This document shows positions 1 to 10,203 of a stretch of 64,000 bases of DNA, in pieces. How positions within the stretch are numbered: the first letter of the stretch is position 1; each line of letters begins with the position of its first letter. Source of the stretch: an uncultured Acidobacteriia bacterium. Its GTDB lineage: Bacteria > Acidobacteriota > Terriglobia > Bryobacterales > Bryobacteraceae. Location of the stretch: positions 31,167 through 95,166 of the forward strand of contig CAIRSA010000558.1 of assembly GCA_903881085.1 (NCBI GenBank), given 5' to 3'. The notes beneath the pieces are model-generated. The model searched no databases and was not told the DNA's origin. It worked only from the letters and a program-made list of their open reading frames with translations. A program made the translations under genes and the position numbers.

Positions 1-873
1 GTAACCTTCCCTCTGGTGAGTGCGGGGCAAACGCCAGCCGCCAAGAAAAAAGCTGTCGATGTCAAACCGCCCGTTCCGGCAACAGCACCGGCACCCCAGG
101 TTGTTGCCGCCCCGAGCCTCTCCATCGAGGACATCATAAAAATGGTAGAGGCCAAAGTGCCGGAGAGCATCGTCGCCTCGAAGGTCCGCAAAAACCAGAC
201 AGCGTTTGATTTGACCCCGGATCAACTGATCGCGCTGAAAAAAGCGGCGGCAAGTGACAATCTGATCGAGGTTCTGATGGACCCCTCGAAAGCCTACGTT
301 TCGCCGCCAGTTCCACCAGTTCCTACTGTCGTACCGGTAGCGCCCGCCCCTCCTCCTCCGCCAGTTGTCGCAGAAAAACCACCCCTTGAGATTGGCGTTT
401 ATGTGAAGAAGGCCGGCGAGTGGGCGGAGGTCCAACCTGAAGTTGTGAACTGGAAGACGGGAGGCGCAATAAAAAGCCTGGCGAGCGCAGGTGTCGTGAA
501 GAAGGATTTGAACGGCAACATCGACGGGCCGAGCAGTAAGAATTCGGTGAAGAGTCCTGTTGAAGTTTTAATTGTGACAGCCGAGGGAATAGCACCATCC
601 GAGTATCAGCTTCTCCGGTTGCGGATAAACAAGGACTATCGGGAATTCCGGTCCGTTACCGGAGGCATTCTCAACCAGCGGGGAGGTGCAATGCGCGATT
701 TGGTGCCTTTCGAGAGCAAGAAAGTTGCACCACGGAATTTCATCGTGATCCTACCCGCCAGCCTTGGCGCCGGTGAATACGGAGTTCTCCCGCCCGGTGC
801 TGGTGGGTCCTCGACGACGAATGCTGTTTCCTCATCTTACGGAAAGATGTTTACGTTCCATATTATTGAGTAA
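1..873 (+). CDS. Secreted/periplasmic proline-rich protein, 5' end outside window
   Basis: The frame is open to the left edge. A GTG at 16 is possible, but the residues before it (VTFPL) followed by SAGQ look like the end of a signal peptide, so the true start probably lies upstream. Residues about 35-95 hold a helical segment (SIEDIIKMVEAKVPESIVASKV, then FDLTPDQLIALKKA) that I recognise as a repeat-like motif common in acidobacterial secreted proteins. It is followed by a proline/valine-rich linker. The C-terminal half looks like a beta-rich domain of unknown function ending in TFHIIE. No enzyme motif is visible. It lies 32 bp upstream of the next gene, in the same direction, so the two may be cotranscribed. 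Confidence 0.7.
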   Translation, partial: VTFPLVSAGQTPAAKKKAVDVKPPVPATAPAPQVVAAPSLSIEDIIKMVEAKVPESIVASKVRKNQTAFDLTPDQLIALKKAAASDNLIEVLMDPSKAYVSPPVPPVPTVVPVAPAPPPPPVVAEKPPLEIGVYVKKAGEWAEVQPEVVNWKTGGAIKSLASAGVVKKDLNGNIDGPSSKNSVKSPVEVLIVTAEGIAPSEYQLLRLRINKDYREFRSVTGGILNQRGGAMRDLVPFESKKVAPRNFIVILPASLGAGEYGVLPPGAGGSSTTNAVSSSYGKMFTFHIIE

Positions 874-905
874 ATGGTCTGACGGCACCGAAAAGGAGAA
901 ATCAA

Positions 906-3900
906 ATGTCGTTCAGCCTTATTTCGGCTGGTCATTGTGGAAGCCGCTCTTTGTCACTGTTCGCTGCCATCCTATTTGCCACCTCCATATCCGTCAATGC
1001 TCAGAAGCTACAACTGCCGGCATTGCCAACTCTGGAAACCACACAAATAGGCGCTCCATCGGAGCCAAGAGGAATCCAACCCTTCCGAGCAGCCCAAGTG
1101 TCACTTCCGATGATGACACGCACTGCACCGGCAGCCTGCGACCCGAACGCGCCTCCTGTAGCTGCGACGACGTTTTTGACTACCGACACGCAGGCCATTC
1201 TGTGGTTTTACGCCACCTCGTTAAACGTCGGCGACGTTTTTGCAAGTGAGTACTACACCCCTGCAGGGCAATTTTATGCACCTGCCAGCGGACCTTGGGA
1301 TCCTCGGACAACCGCTAATAACAGTTGCTACACGGATTCGCCGCTAAAAATCGCGGGCGCGCAACCGGCCACATTGGTAGGCATGTGGTCTGTGAAAGTG
1401 AAGTTGAATGGGGCAGTGGTTTCAACGCTGCAATTTCAAATTGCTGCTCCTTCTGCTACTCCTCCAATCTCCGCGAACTCGGTGTGGTACCAGCCTACGC
1501 CGTATGATGTCGCATTAGCCACAGGTATACAACACATCTGGGATGGCTGGATTACCAGCGTTTATTACGGAAAGGTACTCATTCGTGACGAGAAGCTACA
1601 GGTGGGCGGTTACGCCGACGAATACCGAAGCTACCTAAAATTCGATACAACTGGCCTACCGAAAACCGTAACTCGCGCGGTTCTCAACCTCATGCCGTAT
1701 TCGCGGGGGGACGATTCAACTCCGGTCGCCGCAAAAATCAGCAGTGTCACCGGCAATTGGTCTCCTGCGTTGGTCTGGGACGCACAGCCACCGGCCGCAC
1801 TCATCGCTAACTTGGCGAGGCCGACAATCGGGCAATGGTGGACCTCCACTATCACCGACACGTTTAATGCCTGGCAGACTGGCGCTAACTACGGTGTCGT
1901 AATTGCTCCACTTGCCAACGCTAACAATTTTGATATGCTGCGCAGTTCGCGGTACAGTGACGACGCACAACGGCCAGCACTTTCCCTAGAATTCACGCCG
2001 CCGGTTCCCACGCCTGCTTTCAAGATGCCCCTACCCGGAGGGGTGTCCTGGCTCGTAACCACCGAGGCGGGGGGGTACGACTGCACAGGCAAAGGATTGC
2101 AACCAGATACCGGTCATGCCGGCCTCAACTACTTTGCCATTGATTTCTCCTGGAGGAACAAGGATTCAAACGGCAATCAAACCTACTCTAACCCAGCAAC
2201 TGGCGGCAGTATCCCAATTATCGCAGCGGCAGCCGGGAAGATTGTTGCAACAAGCGTCACAAATCCTATCCCCGACAATGGGAATTATGTTGTGATCAGC
2301 CATGACGACGGCGGCAATGCCGCCACTGGCTTTTCTACTCGCTACTTGCACATGCGAGACATTCCTCTGGTTGCAATTGGCCAAAGTGTACAACAAGGCG
2401 GTCAACTCGGATGGATGGGCACCACCGGCAATAGCACTGCTCCGCATCTGCATTTTGGAGTTCGCTACAACGACGATGGATCTTCAACCCGTGCGGAGGT
2501 TACCTACGTGACCATTGACGGGTGGCTCTTGAAGGGTTTTCAGACTGAATGCGCGGCCAGCGGAGACTACATCCGGTATTATGCTTCTTCCAGTAGTATC
2601 CCGCAGGCACCATCTCCGGCTTCAGGCGTCCCGGCAATTTCCGCGGTGTCAAACGCTTTCGGTGACAGCCAGGCGATTGCCCCGAATACGTGGGTGATGA
2701 TCAAGGGGTCGAGCCTCGCCCCAGCCGGGAAATCGCGCATTTGGCAAGACTCAGATTTCGTAAATAACCAGATGCCAACTGAACTGGACGGCGTTAGCGT
2801 GACGGTCAACGGGAAGAGGGCGTTTGTGTACTACATCAGTGCGGCGCAAATCAATATTCTCACGCCCCCCGATCCAATTTCGGGACCAGTACAAGTGCAA
2901 GTCGCCAACAATGGCGCGACCAGCGCTTTTGTCAGCATCTTGGAGCTACAGTATTCCCCATCGTTCTTTGTATTAAATGGCGGTCACTACGTGACGGGCT
3001 TGCACGCCGACGGGAGCCTCATCGGACCTGCCAGCCTGTATCCTGGCCTGACCACGCCGGCCAAGGCGGGGGAGACCGTTACCCTCTATGGAAACGGGTT
3101 CGGGCCAACATCGCCGCCTGTCGTCAGCGGGTCCCCATCGCAATCCGGAGTCTTGCCCACGATGCCTCTGATAACGATTGGTGGCGTTGCCGCCACGGTC
3201 CAATTTGCAGGATTGGTGTCTCCGGGACTTTATCAGATGAATGTTGTTGTGCCAGCGGAGATGTCAGGAGGGGACAAAGCGATTACGGCCACCTACGGAG
3301 GTTTTGGCGTTCAGGCTGGCGTGTTGCTTCCAATTCAGGCATCAGCAGCGCCACCACCAACGGTTAGCGCCCTGAGCCTTACAAGAACTTCTGTAACTGG
3401 ACCAAATATCGTTTTAGCTCAAGTGTCGATTTCCAGCTTGGCACCGAGCGGCGGCGTGGATGTTCAGCTAAGTTCCTCGAATAGTGCGTTCCAAGTGCCA
3501 ACAACTCTCCGTATTGCGCAGGGACTCAATTTGGGGAACTTCTATGTCACGGTCTCTGCGGTTGCTACTATCCAAACGGCTACAATTACCGCACGCCTCA
3601 ACGGTAGTCAACAAACAGCCGCTCTCACGGTCGTACCTGCAGTGCCCAGCAATCCGTTTAAGGATTACGAGATCACTATTCAAGCACCGCTGACCTTTGC
3701 CGGAAAGCAGGTTTCGACAAAATTCACGGTGGGTGCTATGGGAACCGGCATGGCACTGGTAGACACAACGGCGGACTTCATGACCGGAATACTTCTGAAT
3801 GCATATTGTACTCAGCCAACGTTATCGGGGAATAGCGTAATGTTTTCTCAGGTGACGGGAAGTTATAACAATGTCCTTGGTAGTGGCAGTGGGAGTATCA

Positions 3901-4040
3901 GTTCCGGGAGTCTTTCGATCACCGCGGCGACCGCTGATGTCGGTGCAACCGTCACGGGTACTTTCGCGTTCTCAGTCGGCGCTGCAACCTTCACGAATAT
4001 TTTCACGGGACGAATAACTAGCAGCAGTCGCTTATTTTAA
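906..4040 (+). CDS. Secreted multidomain protein with M23 peptidase-like and TIGR03437 domains
   Basis: A good Shine-Dalgarno (AAGGAG) precedes the ATG at 906. Residues 1-33 form a signal peptide ending near SVNAQ. About residues 190-365 resemble a DNRLRE-type beta domain (YLKFDTTGLP). About 373-525 are an M23/LytM-like fold: GHAGLNYFAIDF, a central YVVISHDDGG, TRYLHM, and HLHFGVR, which supplies the HxH zinc ligands. About 575-830 match the Solibacter-type TIGR03437 domain (AAQINILTPPD, TLYGNGFGPTSPP, LVSPGLYQMNVVVP). The last 200 residues are beta-rich and unrecognised. It is probably an extracellular or envelope protein that binds or cuts peptidoglycan. Whether the peptidase is active cannot be judged here. 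Confidence 0.8.
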   Translation: MSFSLISAGHCGSRSLSLFAAILFATSISVNAQKLQLPALPTLETTQIGAPSEPRGIQPFRAAQVSLPMMTRTAPAACDPNAPPVAATTFLTTDTQAILWFYATSLNVGDVFASEYYTPAGQFYAPASGPWDPRTTANNSCYTDSPLKIAGAQPATLVGMWSVKVKLNGAVVSTLQFQIAAPSATPPISANSVWYQPTPYDVALATGIQHIWDGWITSVYYGKVLIRDEKLQVGGYADEYRSYLKFDTTGLPKTVTRAVLNLMPYSRGDDSTPVAAKISSVTGNWSPALVWDAQPPAALIANLARPTIGQWWTSTITDTFNAWQTGANYGVVIAPLANANNFDMLRSSRYSDDAQRPALSLEFTPPVPTPAFKMPLPGGVSWLVTTEAGGYDCTGKGLQPDTGHAGLNYFAIDFSWRNKDSNGNQTYSNPATGGSIPIIAAAAGKIVATSVTNPIPDNGNYVVISHDDGGNAATGFSTRYLHMRDIPLVAIGQSVQQGGQLGWMGTTGNSTAPHLHFGVRYNDDGSSTRAEVTYVTIDGWLLKGFQTECAASGDYIRYYASSSSIPQAPSPASGVPAISAVSNAFGDSQAIAPNTWVMIKGSSLAPAGKSRIWQDSDFVNNQMPTELDGVSVTVNGKRAFVYYISAAQINILTPPDPISGPVQVQVANNGATSAFVSILELQYSPSFFVLNGGHYVTGLHADGSLIGPASLYPGLTTPAKAGETVTLYGNGFGPTSPPVVSGSPSQSGVLPTMPLITIGGVAATVQFAGLVSPGLYQMNVVVPAEMSGGDKAITATYGGFGVQAGVLLPIQASAAPPPTVSALSLTRTSVTGPNIVLAQVSISSLAPSGGVDVQLSSSNSAFQVPTTLRIAQGLNLGNFYVTVSAVATIQTATITARLNGSQQTAALTVVPAVPSNPFKDYEITIQAPLTFAGKQVSTKFTVGAMGTGMALVDTTADFMTGILLNAYCTQPTLSGNSVMFSQVTGSYNNVLGSGSGSISSGSLSITAATADVGATVTGTFAFSVGAATFTNIFTGRITSSSRLF

Positions 4041-4137
4041 GCCGTCAGAGGCATAACTGGCCTCAAATGCGGCGCGTTGCCGGTTGGTCGATCATTGAGG
4101 AACGAGTGCAAAGCCGTCGGGCCTTGTGGAGGTTATT

Positions 4138-7100
4138 ATGCGACTGTGGACAGTACTTGGGCTGACATCCGTCTATCACCAATTTGCAAGGTCGATAAAC
4201 TCAAATCTGGCGCGCCTCCTGGTCTGTCTGATTCTAACGTCTTCTTTCTGTCTTGGGGTCACCGTAACCAACCGCATGGTCACCAAGGCTGTCGATAGCA
4301 GCAGTAGCAGTTGCCCAGTCCCCACGCCGGCTACTTCCTTTCTGATCTCCGATCAGAGGGTTTGGGTCTGGTTCAACGTAACTGGCGCAAGTGCTGGTGA
4401 CATACCGTCGGCAACGTGGTACTCGCCGAGCGGGGCCGAATATAAATCAGCCAATTGGGACCCGGTTGCGTCGGCAGGTAGTTGGTGCTATTGGTGGCCC
4501 ATCGACGTCGCAGGCAATCCTCCGGCATCGTTGCCAGGGGCTTGGAGCGTTCGCGTTTCCTGGAACGGTTCCTCTCTTTTCACCCTCAACTTCACAATCG
4601 CCGCATCGGGACCATCCATAAGCTCTGGAGGAATTCTAAACGCCGCCAGTTATGCCGTCGGCACGCCTGTGGCGCCGGGAAGCATAGTGGCTGTCTACGG
4701 AAGTTTCCCAATGAACTCACCCGCCATCACGCCCGGCGCGCCATGGCCAACGAGCCTTGGGGGGCTGTCCATGCAGTTTGCTGGCGGGACGAAGGCGCCC
4801 CTGTATTACGTTTCAAGTGGACAGGTCAATCTTCTAGTGCCATGGGAGTTGGCAAACCAGTCGCAGACGTCGATCACTGCCACAATCAACGGTCAGAATA
4901 GCACCGCGCAGACGGTGAGCCTTTCGGCATTCTCGCCGGGCATCTTCAGCATGAACGGTCAAGGAACCGGCCAGGGAGCGATTCTGGATACCTCCTACCG
5001 ATTGGTAGACTCGTCGAACCCCGCGATAGCAGGCAGCACGTACGTCCAGATCTATTGCACTGGTCTCGGCCCAGTTGTGAACCAGCCAGCCAGCGGGGCG
5101 GTGTCTCCCACCAGTCCGCTGGCAAGCACCACCACCAATCCGATAGTGACCATTGGCGGTGTGCCTGCTCAAGTCATCTTCTCCGGTCTGGCGCCTGGAT
5201 TCGTTGGGGAGTACCAGGTGAATGCTCTCGTACCAGCAGCGGTAGCGCCTGGGTCTGCGGTGCCCATGACGATGTCCATCGGCGGGCGAACATCCAACAC
5301 TGTGACAATTGCGGTCCGAGCGGGCACGGGCGGTCCGCAGGCGACGCTGGCATCGGTAAACCCGAATTCGGGGATCGCAGGCCGCGTTTACACGGCGGTG
5401 CTTACGGGCGCGAACACCGGTTTTTTGCAGGGGCAAACGTTTGCGTCTTTCGGACCGGACATCAGTGTTGCCGGCGCTCAGGAAGGCGAGCCCGGAATGC
5501 TGACTGTCGTCAGTCCGACCACCGCCACCGCCACCGTGACAATCAACCCTGTGGCGGCAATCGGGTCGCGCAATGTGACAGTCACCACCGGTACTCAGGC
5601 GGCATTGGGCAACAGCATGTTCACGGTGCTCGCCGCCCCACCCGCGATGGGACCCCTTGCTGTTACGTCTACATCTCCAGGAAACGGGGCCACCGGCGTG
5701 CCCCTGACTCCAGTGATTCAGATCCAGTTCAATGAAGCGTTGGATCCGGCCAGTATCGGCCCATCCACATTCGGATTGGCAAGCGCCAAAGCACCCATAC
5801 CAGTGACGGCACAGTACGACGCAGCGAAGCATATAGTGTCGTTAACACCGGCGGGCGCGCTCAGCCCACAAACAAGGTACACGGCAACGGTGGGGGGGAT
5901 GGTAAGGAATGCTGCGTTGAACCCGCTGGGTGCCACGGCCACATTCTCCTTCACGACGATCCCTCCAGTCACCGTCAACGGCTCCATCATTGCTCCAACC
6001 GGCATCAGTGCGGCGAGCATGACGGTTCTGAGCTTCGGCGGCCAAACTTCCACGTCCGGCGCAAATGGAAGCTTCACGGCATCGGTTAATCCTGTAGGTG
6101 TTGGGTTGGTGGCAGCGATGGTTCCAGGAAAGGACTTCGGATTTCTGGCAATCACCGTGGGTGGAACCTCAGCCACTGTTCCCTCCGCAGGTGTTGCGGT
6201 GGCAGGCCGCGAGGCTCAGGATTCGGCCTTTAGTCCGGCGTCCCTCGGAGTTTATAGGACTCGCTGGCAGGTGACCGCCTCGCCAATGGCGGCGATTTCC
6301 CCTAATAGCTTGGTGCATGATGTCCAGACCATGGCCGAAACAATCGTCTTCCTCACGCCCGCTCTATTCACCAAGGACCCGTTAAGAGCAAAGTCGATCC
6401 TGAGTGCGATAGCTGCGAATCCGGCGACGGCGCAGCTGGCGGCAGCGTTGGCCCAGAGCGTAAGCAAAGCCGATCCCTTGAGCGAACCATCGGTCTTGGC
6501 TGCCGCACAAAACGCAGTGCAAGCAGTGGTGAAGGCATTAGCCGCAATGAAACTGAACAGTGCGACATCTCGGCAGGCGAGCGTGGCGCAGTGGCCCCCG
6601 TCAGTCAACCCAAGCGCGACGGATTCCGGCACCGGTGGGCTTCCGGCGACCGTAAGCGTTACGCCGTATTGCTACCCAGACTTCAGCACCTCCAACCCCG
6701 GGCTGCCCTGCCTGGATCTGCGGTATCTTTCATTTCAAACGACGGATGGGGTTACGGTGAACCAGAGTGGCGGAGCCTATGGTTTCAGTCCGCAGAATTG
6801 CACAGGTATGTTTGGCGGATGCGCGGTCGGCTGGCTGGGACAGATCAAGCCGACAAATGCTAATCCAGCTTTAATCGTGCCGGAAGGGGGAACTGAAAGT
6901 CCGGTCGGCGCAGGGAATTACGACTCATTGCAATGCAACTTGACGACGACGAAATGCTACGCCGCGTGGGTCACCGGCGATAGCTGGTTTGAGTTTTTGG
7001 ACTTGCCTGGACTTTTGGTGAGGGGCTTATCATTGGGCCTCGCGAAGCTGGGCATGCCTATAGATGGCCCAACCTTTTCGTTGCCGGAGAATAAATCCCA

Positions 7101-9000
7101 ACAAGACCAGAACTATATTGCACGGTTCTACAGCGGTGGCACAGCGGACCCAACCGAGAATAGAAACATCGCCAACAACGCCTACGCAGACGGCAAAAAG
7201 TTAGCCGTCGAAGCCATCACGATGAACGTAATCGAAACCGTCTTCAACCTTGTATCGGCAATCCCCGGTATGGACAGCGATACCCCAATTCTTGACTGCG
7301 TTTTGCAGGATATGAGTCAGGAGCTTCTGCAGGGTTCCCTTGTCATAGGTAACTCCAGTACGGTTTCGGGATTTCTCGACACCTGCAAAGACGTAGCAGT
7401 CAGTGTTGCCAAAGATGCTGCATCCTGCGCGTTATCCGAAGGTGCTCAAGCGGCTGCAAAATCCTCGATGTTTAAAATGGTTCTCAAGGCCGTGGGCTTG
7501 GCGACCGGCATAGGGGCAATTGTGGAGGGCGTATTGCAGGGGCTGGACACAGTTTCGAATCTCGGACAAGCAACGCAGCGAGCGCTGGAAATAGCCTACC
7601 GGGCAAGCGCGGTAGAAACGGCCGTAATCTCAATCAAACCCGGACCAGCCTTGGTTATGAACCCGGCCCCGTTCATCGTCTCTCTCTCGCCTCAGTCTGC
7701 ACCGCTTGGCGGCAACGCACAGACCGTTACGATTACAGGAATGAATTTCCTGCAAAGCTCAACGGTGGCGGTGAACAACAAAAAGCATTCCGCTTCCCTT
7801 TCCACGAATGGTCAACTGATCCTAACTTTGGACTCATCCGACTTAGGGACTTCAGGGAGCCTTGAATTGTCTGTAACCAATCCTACACCCGGAGGCGGGA
7901 CTTCAAAGGCGACCTTCCTGGTGACTGGGAGCGTCCTTCAAAACCCACAACCGCAGATCACCAGTCTGTTTCCTTCCGCGGCGATCGCGGGAATGGCTTC
8001 ACAGGCACTCACAGTACGAGGTAAGAATCTTCAGTCGAGTTCTACGGTCATGTTTAATGGCGTCTCGCACACCATTACAAGACCCTACGATGCCGGGCAG
8101 GTGACAATCACTCTGAGCGGGGCGGACTTGGCGAAAGCCGGACGTGTCCCGGTTGTGGTGACGAATCCAGGCGTCAACAACAGTTCGAACACGTTTACCT
8201 TTGCGGTTCTGGAAACAAACTCGACTGAGCCGGCAGTGACGTCGATCTGGACAAGCCAGCGGACCTACGTTACTGGCGATCCATTCGCGATGACGTACAC
8301 ATCTGTTGCCGGGACGATTCCGGGATCATACGACCTGATGGTCGCCGTCTTCTCCGTCGCCAGTGGCAATTCGTATTACTATTACGACGACGCCTCCGAT
8401 TCACAAAGTAGGTGGCTCCATACAAAGGTCCGTCCGGTATGGACCGGCACGCCACAGACGGGGCAATCAACCATCCCCGCCGGCGGCGGAAGTGTGTTTC
8501 AAGTCACTGACGATATCCCATCTGGCGACTATCACATTAAGGTGTACTTTTCGAAGCCGGGTGCCAATCAGGTCCTCAATACTTTAACCGCGGAGACCGA
8601 CTTCTCTCTCCAGACGAGCACAGCGGCGGGAGGATGTTTCATTGCCACGGCTGCGTTCGGATCTGCGATGGCCCAGCAGGTGCAGTGCCTGCGCGTGTTT
8701 CGTGATCGGACTGTTCTGTCTTCCCGGATAGGAAGGGCCTTCGTGAATTGGTATTACCAGTGGTCCCCGGAGGCCGCATCGTGGTTGCGCGTGCATTCCG
8801 TTGCACGCAAACTTACGCGGGCAATCCTGTGGGTGCCAGTTGCCTTCGCTTGGTCGAGCTTGCGGACTAATGCCTTAACCGCTTCAATGGGATTCGTCCT
8901 GCTTTTCTTCTTATTCGGCTGGAGCCTGCAACGCGGCCCTGTTTGGTGGCGTTCGTTCTGCCTGTTGATCTTGATCGTAGGAGTCGCCTCGGCTCGATAA
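4138..9000 (+). CDS. Giant secreted Ig-like protein with CFI-box C-terminus
   Basis: I chose ATG 4138 because GGAGG lies 5 bp before it; an in-frame GTG at 4126 is less likely. An N-terminal signal/membrane segment (LLVCLILTSSFCLG) is present. Order of domains: a short beta domain similar to the start of the previous protein (the SFLISDQRVWVWFN region resembles TFLTTDTQAILWFY there), TIGR03437 (about 150-395), an IPT-like part, a Big_5/SbsA Ig-like domain (about 510-610, SPGNGATGVPLTPVIQIQF), a large middle region without known motifs, two IPT/TIG domains (about 1180-1375), then CFIATAAFGS near residue 1500. The last matches the CFI-box-CTERM motif, which is followed by the usual LRxFRD and YYQWSP pattern and hydrophobic helices. 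It is probably a surface-anchored adhesin-like protein. Confidence 0.8.
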   Translation: MRLWTVLGLTSVYHQFARSINSNLARLLVCLILTSSFCLGVTVTNRMVTKAVDSSSSSCPVPTPATSFLISDQRVWVWFNVTGASAGDIPSATWYSPSGAEYKSANWDPVASAGSWCYWWPIDVAGNPPASLPGAWSVRVSWNGSSLFTLNFTIAASGPSISSGGILNAASYAVGTPVAPGSIVAVYGSFPMNSPAITPGAPWPTSLGGLSMQFAGGTKAPLYYVSSGQVNLLVPWELANQSQTSITATINGQNSTAQTVSLSAFSPGIFSMNGQGTGQGAILDTSYRLVDSSNPAIAGSTYVQIYCTGLGPVVNQPASGAVSPTSPLASTTTNPIVTIGGVPAQVIFSGLAPGFVGEYQVNALVPAAVAPGSAVPMTMSIGGRTSNTVTIAVRAGTGGPQATLASVNPNSGIAGRVYTAVLTGANTGFLQGQTFASFGPDISVAGAQEGEPGMLTVVSPTTATATVTINPVAAIGSRNVTVTTGTQAALGNSMFTVLAAPPAMGPLAVTSTSPGNGATGVPLTPVIQIQFNEALDPASIGPSTFGLASAKAPIPVTAQYDAAKHIVSLTPAGALSPQTRYTATVGGMVRNAALNPLGATATFSFTTIPPVTVNGSIIAPTGISAASMTVLSFGGQTSTSGANGSFTASVNPVGVGLVAAMVPGKDFGFLAITVGGTSATVPSAGVAVAGREAQDSAFSPASLGVYRTRWQVTASPMAAISPNSLVHDVQTMAETIVFLTPALFTKDPLRAKSILSAIAANPATAQLAAALAQSVSKADPLSEPSVLAAAQNAVQAVVKALAAMKLNSATSRQASVAQWPPSVNPSATDSGTGGLPATVSVTPYCYPDFSTSNPGLPCLDLRYLSFQTTDGVTVNQSGGAYGFSPQNCTGMFGGCAVGWLGQIKPTNANPALIVPEGGTESPVGAGNYDSLQCNLTTTKCYAAWVTGDSWFEFLDLPGLLVRGLSLGLAKLGMPIDGPTFSLPENKSQQDQNYIARFYSGGTADPTENRNIANNAYADGKKLAVEAITMNVIETVFNLVSAIPGMDSDTPILDCVLQDMSQELLQGSLVIGNSSTVSGFLDTCKDVAVSVAKDAASCALSEGAQAAAKSSMFKMVLKAVGLATGIGAIVEGVLQGLDTVSNLGQATQRALEIAYRASAVETAVISIKPGPALVMNPAPFIVSLSPQSAPLGGNAQTVTITGMNFLQSSTVAVNNKKHSASLSTNGQLILTLDSSDLGTSGSLELSVTNPTPGGGTSKATFLVTGSVLQNPQPQITSLFPSAAIAGMASQALTVRGKNLQSSSTVMFNGVSHTITRPYDAGQVTITLSGADLAKAGRVPVVVTNPGVNNSSNTFTFAVLETNSTEPAVTSIWTSQRTYVTGDPFAMTYTSVAGTIPGSYDLMVAVFSVASGNSYYYYDDASDSQSRWLHTKVRPVWTGTPQTGQSTIPAGGGSVFQVTDDIPSGDYHIKVYFSKPGANQVLNTLTAETDFSLQTSTAAGGCFIATAAFGSAMAQQVQCLRVFRDRTVLSSRIGRAFVNWYYQWSPEAASWLRVHSVARKLTRAILWVPVAFAWSSLRTNALTASMGFVLLFFLFGWSLQRGPVWWRSFCLLILIVGVASAR

Positions 9001-9116
9001 TGGGCCTTAATCTTGGGAAATGCGAGTTTTCCGAAAGTGATATGATTTAGCTGGTCGTTAATGACCAATCGATCTGATTCTCAATCCATGTAAAACTTAA
9101 AACCATAGGAGACGAC

Positions 9117-9182
9117 ATGATAATTCTAAATTGCAACAACACTTCACGACTGTGCGGGTGTGGAAGGAATGGCAATGAATAA
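9117..9182 (+). CDS. Possible 21-residue leader peptide
   Basis: A short frame starts at ATG 9117 behind TAGGAGACGAC and ends with TAA at 9180-9182. It overlaps the first codons of the next gene (ATG 9175) by 8 bp. The peptide is Asn/Cys-rich (NCNNTSRLCGCGRN). The arrangement would allow translational coupling to the downstream gene. Evidence is only the ribosome site and the overlap. Confidence 0.25.
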   Translation: MIILNCNNTSRLCGCGRNGNE

Positions 9183-9615
9183 CTGTAAACTACAGGGCAT
9201 TGGTATTCTGGCCTTTGTTGGATGCCTCACAGTTTTTCCAGTGACGACGGTCCGAGCGGCTGGCAACCTTGGCAAAATATTCATTAAGGCAGCATCTCCA
9301 GAGCCTGGGGGACAACAGTTTGCCGATCGTGGACTTGAGGACACAGTGAAGGACTTGAAAAGAAGAGCTGGTTCGTTCGTTGTGGTTGACGATGAGGCCA
9401 GTGCGGATTTTCTAATGGTCGTCGTCGGCCGCGACGACACACCCGTTTCAGGACAGCCCACCGCCAAACGTATCACGGTCACCCTCAGCATCAAAGATGG
9501 CGCGTCGTGGAAACCGGGAGTCAAAATTAGCAAGGTTACTAATGCTTGGAGTCTTTCGGCTTTACATGTGATCGGTGACGCCAAAAAGTGGGTTCAGGCG
9601 AATGCAAGAAAGTAG
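9175..9615 (+). CDS. Small exported protein, function unknown
   Basis: ATG 9175 has GGAAGGA 6 bp upstream, better than GTG 9160. Residues 1-28 form a signal peptide (GILAFVGCLTVFPVTTVRA). The mature part is about 118 residues with alternating beta strands and a central FVVVDDEASADFLMVVVGRDD, then a C-terminal helix (DAKKWVQANARK). I do not recognise the family. The interrupted gene that follows (9745-10203) has a similar plan: signal peptide, short beta core (LLLYIEV) and a C-terminal amphipathic helix. The two may be diverged paralogues. Confidence 0.6.
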   Translation: MNNCKLQGIGILAFVGCLTVFPVTTVRAAGNLGKIFIKAASPEPGGQQFADRGLEDTVKDLKRRAGSFVVVDDEASADFLMVVVGRDDTPVSGQPTAKRITVTLSIKDGASWKPGVKISKVTNAWSLSALHVIGDAKKWVQANARK

Positions 9616-9744
9616 GAACTAAGGCGGTCAGCCGCTAGATCAACTCCTCCGAGTGGCCTCTCCGTGTCCACAGGACAGGAGAATGTGAGGTGAGTTTAGT
9701 CTTGTGGTCTCGAGTAGGCCGATGCATCCCCCAAAGGAGACCGT

Positions 9745-10203
9745 ATGTTTAAGACGTTCCTTTTGATTACTCTTTTTCTTTGCCGTGTGGGTTTCGCACA
9801 AGATGCGACGATGATGGTGCTCGGCGGTACTGGTCCGACCACCCAACTGCAAACAGTCCTAGACGGGATATCAGACATGCTGTCAGCCAATAAAGTCAAG
9901 GTGAAGACTACCTAGGGAAAAGCAAAATCGAGAAACGTCCTCTTGGATGAAATGAAGCTGTCCGGTGCGACACTTCTGCTCTATATCGAAGTTCATCAAG
10001 AGCCCAAGAAACCCGGCGTTGGCGGCCGAGGACGCGGAAGCGTTGTGGCTAAATCATTCGTGAATGGCAAGCCAATGTGGGAAGACGAAGTTAAGGGCGG
10101 AATTTTCGCAGGGTCGGCCACAGCCGCGGTTCGCAAAATGCTGAAAAATGTCAACGACAACTTGAAGGCACATATCGGGAGCGCAGACCTTCCGAAGTCC
10201 TGA
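9745..10203 (+). pseudogene. Small exported protein interrupted by an in-frame TAG
   Basis: ATG 9745 (AAAGGAG upstream) starts a signal peptide (FKTFLLITLFLCRVGFAQ) and runs for 56 residues to TAG at 9913-9915. The same frame continues without another stop to TGA at 10201-10203, giving 95 more codons (from 9943 the sequence reads LDEMKLSGATLLLYIEVHQE). Both halves look coding and together make a protein of about 152 residues, the size of the gene at 9175. So this is either a nonsense-mutated gene, a sequence error, or amber readthrough. Function is unknown. Confidence 0.6.

Noticed and set aside
4834..5832. 332-residue minus-strand frame inside the Ig-like protein
   Set aside because: Arg/Gly/His-rich, lacks any domain, and lies entirely within a well-supported gene on the other strand.
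8997..9060. TATGAT at about 9040 as a promoter -10 box
   Set aside because: No acceptable -35 sequence at 16-18 bp distance.
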